From Candidatus Pelagibacterales bacterium (lineage in GTDB: Bacteria > Pseudomonadota > Alphaproteobacteria > TMED109), in the NCBI GenBank assembly GCA_002732015.1, contig PCCU01000028.1:4391-18939 (forward strand): a stretch of 14,549 bases of DNA, in the 5' to 3' direction. Of this stretch, positions 14,159 through 14,549 are shown piece after piece. The first letter of the stretch is position 1, and each line of letters starts with the position of its first letter. Made by a program: the position numbers and the translations under genes. The notes beneath the pieces were generated by a model. It made no database searches, was not told where the DNA came from, and was given only the letters and a program-made list of their open reading frames with translations.

Positions 14159-14549
14159 ATGAGCGTTTGGGGAAAGATAATTGGAGGTACTACAGGTTTT
14201 GCTTTAGGAGGGCCATTGGGAGCTCTATTAGGAGTTATGGCAGGGCACGGAATAGATAAAGCAAAAATAAGTAATAACCAAAACCATAACTCTGAGATTT
14301 CTAACAAAGACTCAGAGCAAATTTTTGCAACTGGAGTGATAGCTTTAGCAGCAAAACTATCAAAAGTTGATGGAAAGGTAACGAAGAATGAAATAGATAC
14401 ATTCAAAAAAATATTTGAATTTCCTAATAATGATATTGATATAATATCAAAGTTATTTAACTCTGCTAAAGAAGATCCCAATAATTTTGAGAGTTATGCA
14501 TATCAATTAAGCGATTGCTTTCAAGAAAAAAAAGTTTTGCAAGAAATAC
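14159..14549 (+). CDS. DjlA-like membrane-anchored co-chaperone, N-terminal part (TerB domain; cut by window edge)
   Basis: An ATG at 14159 opens a frame that stays open to the right edge, showing 130 residues. The N-terminus MSVWGKIIGGTTGFALGGPL continues into GALLGVMAGHGIDKAK. This closely follows E. coli DjlA (WGKIIG, a glycine-rich membrane helix, then GHxxDKA). It forms a single glycine-zipper-like membrane segment (about 5-30). After a polar linker (37-53), residues 54 onward (FATGVIALAAKLSKVDGKVTKNEID) match the start of a TerB-like domain, with the acidic KVDGKVTKNE turn typical of the family. A C-terminal J domain is expected beyond the window but not seen, so a TerB-only protein cannot be excluded. 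There is no Shine-Dalgarno; TATAAT 18 bases before the ATG predicts a very short leader. Confidence 0.75.
   Translation, partial: MSVWGKIIGGTTGFALGGPLGALLGVMAGHGIDKAKISNNQNHNSEISNKDSEQIFATGVIALAAKLSKVDGKVTKNEIDTFKKIFEFPNNDIDIISKLFNSAKEDPNNFESYAYQLSDCFQEKKVLQEI

Noticed and set aside
14143..14481. Open frame of 112 codons on the minus strand
   Set aside because: It is antisense to the DjlA-like gene, whose plus-strand reading matches DjlA from its first residues. The minus reading has no family match.
1..14549. A defence island, biosynthetic cluster, mobile element or CRISPR system
   Set aside because: All genes match housekeeping or metabolic families, gaps are tiny, and no spaced direct repeats, transposase or integrase were seen.

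Overview
The window comes from a very AT-rich, tightly packed genome; by eye G+C is well under a third. Gene content and order point to a streamlined alphaproteobacterium of the SAR11/HIMB59 kind. The main evidence is a COQ9-family gene divergent from rpsU, a proton-translocating transhydrogenase split into three subunits (PntAA, PntAB, PntB), a class 2 quinone-linked PyrD, a mlaA-mlaC pair, and intergenic gaps of no more than about 80 bases. Taxonomy is inferred from these traits. I see no insertion sequence, phage gene, CRISPR array, tRNA or rRNA, and no gene-free stretch over 300 bases.

Left part (1-4400): a HAD-IIA phosphatase-like gene runs off the left edge and overlaps the end of pyrD, so the two form a minus-strand unit. 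purE-purK start divergently from pyrD across about 76 bases that hold a perfect dyad. This places one pyrimidine step and two purine steps back to back. purK meets a COQ9-family gene tail to tail, and that gene is divergent from rpsU (ribosomal protein bS21).

Middle (4397-6221): a D-2-hydroxyacid dehydrogenase family gene converges on rpsU with a 4-base overlap. It is divergent from a glyoxalase II-like metallo-beta-lactamase gene, with only 34 bases between the two start codons.

Right part (6223-14549): a minus-strand block mlaA-mlaC-pntAA-pntAB-pntB, with gaps of 12 bases or less or overlaps, looks like one operon. It joins outer-membrane lipid-asymmetry proteins to the transhydrogenase that makes NADPH from the proton gradient. 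Upstream of it lies a 1190-residue fused 5-oxoprolinase/hydantoinase (HyuA+HyuB) gene. The 50-base gap between the two holds a perfect 28-base palindrome ending directly against the mlaA start codon. A DjlA-like membrane co-chaperone gene starts divergently at the right end and is cut by the window edge.

The content is mostly housekeeping, and I found no convincing new multi-gene system. The points most worth a second look are the palindrome and apparent leaderless promoter of mlaA, the missing catalytic Glu in the hydroxyacid dehydrogenase, the non-canonical glyoxalase II loop, and three consecutive tail-to-tail junctions with essentially no spacing.
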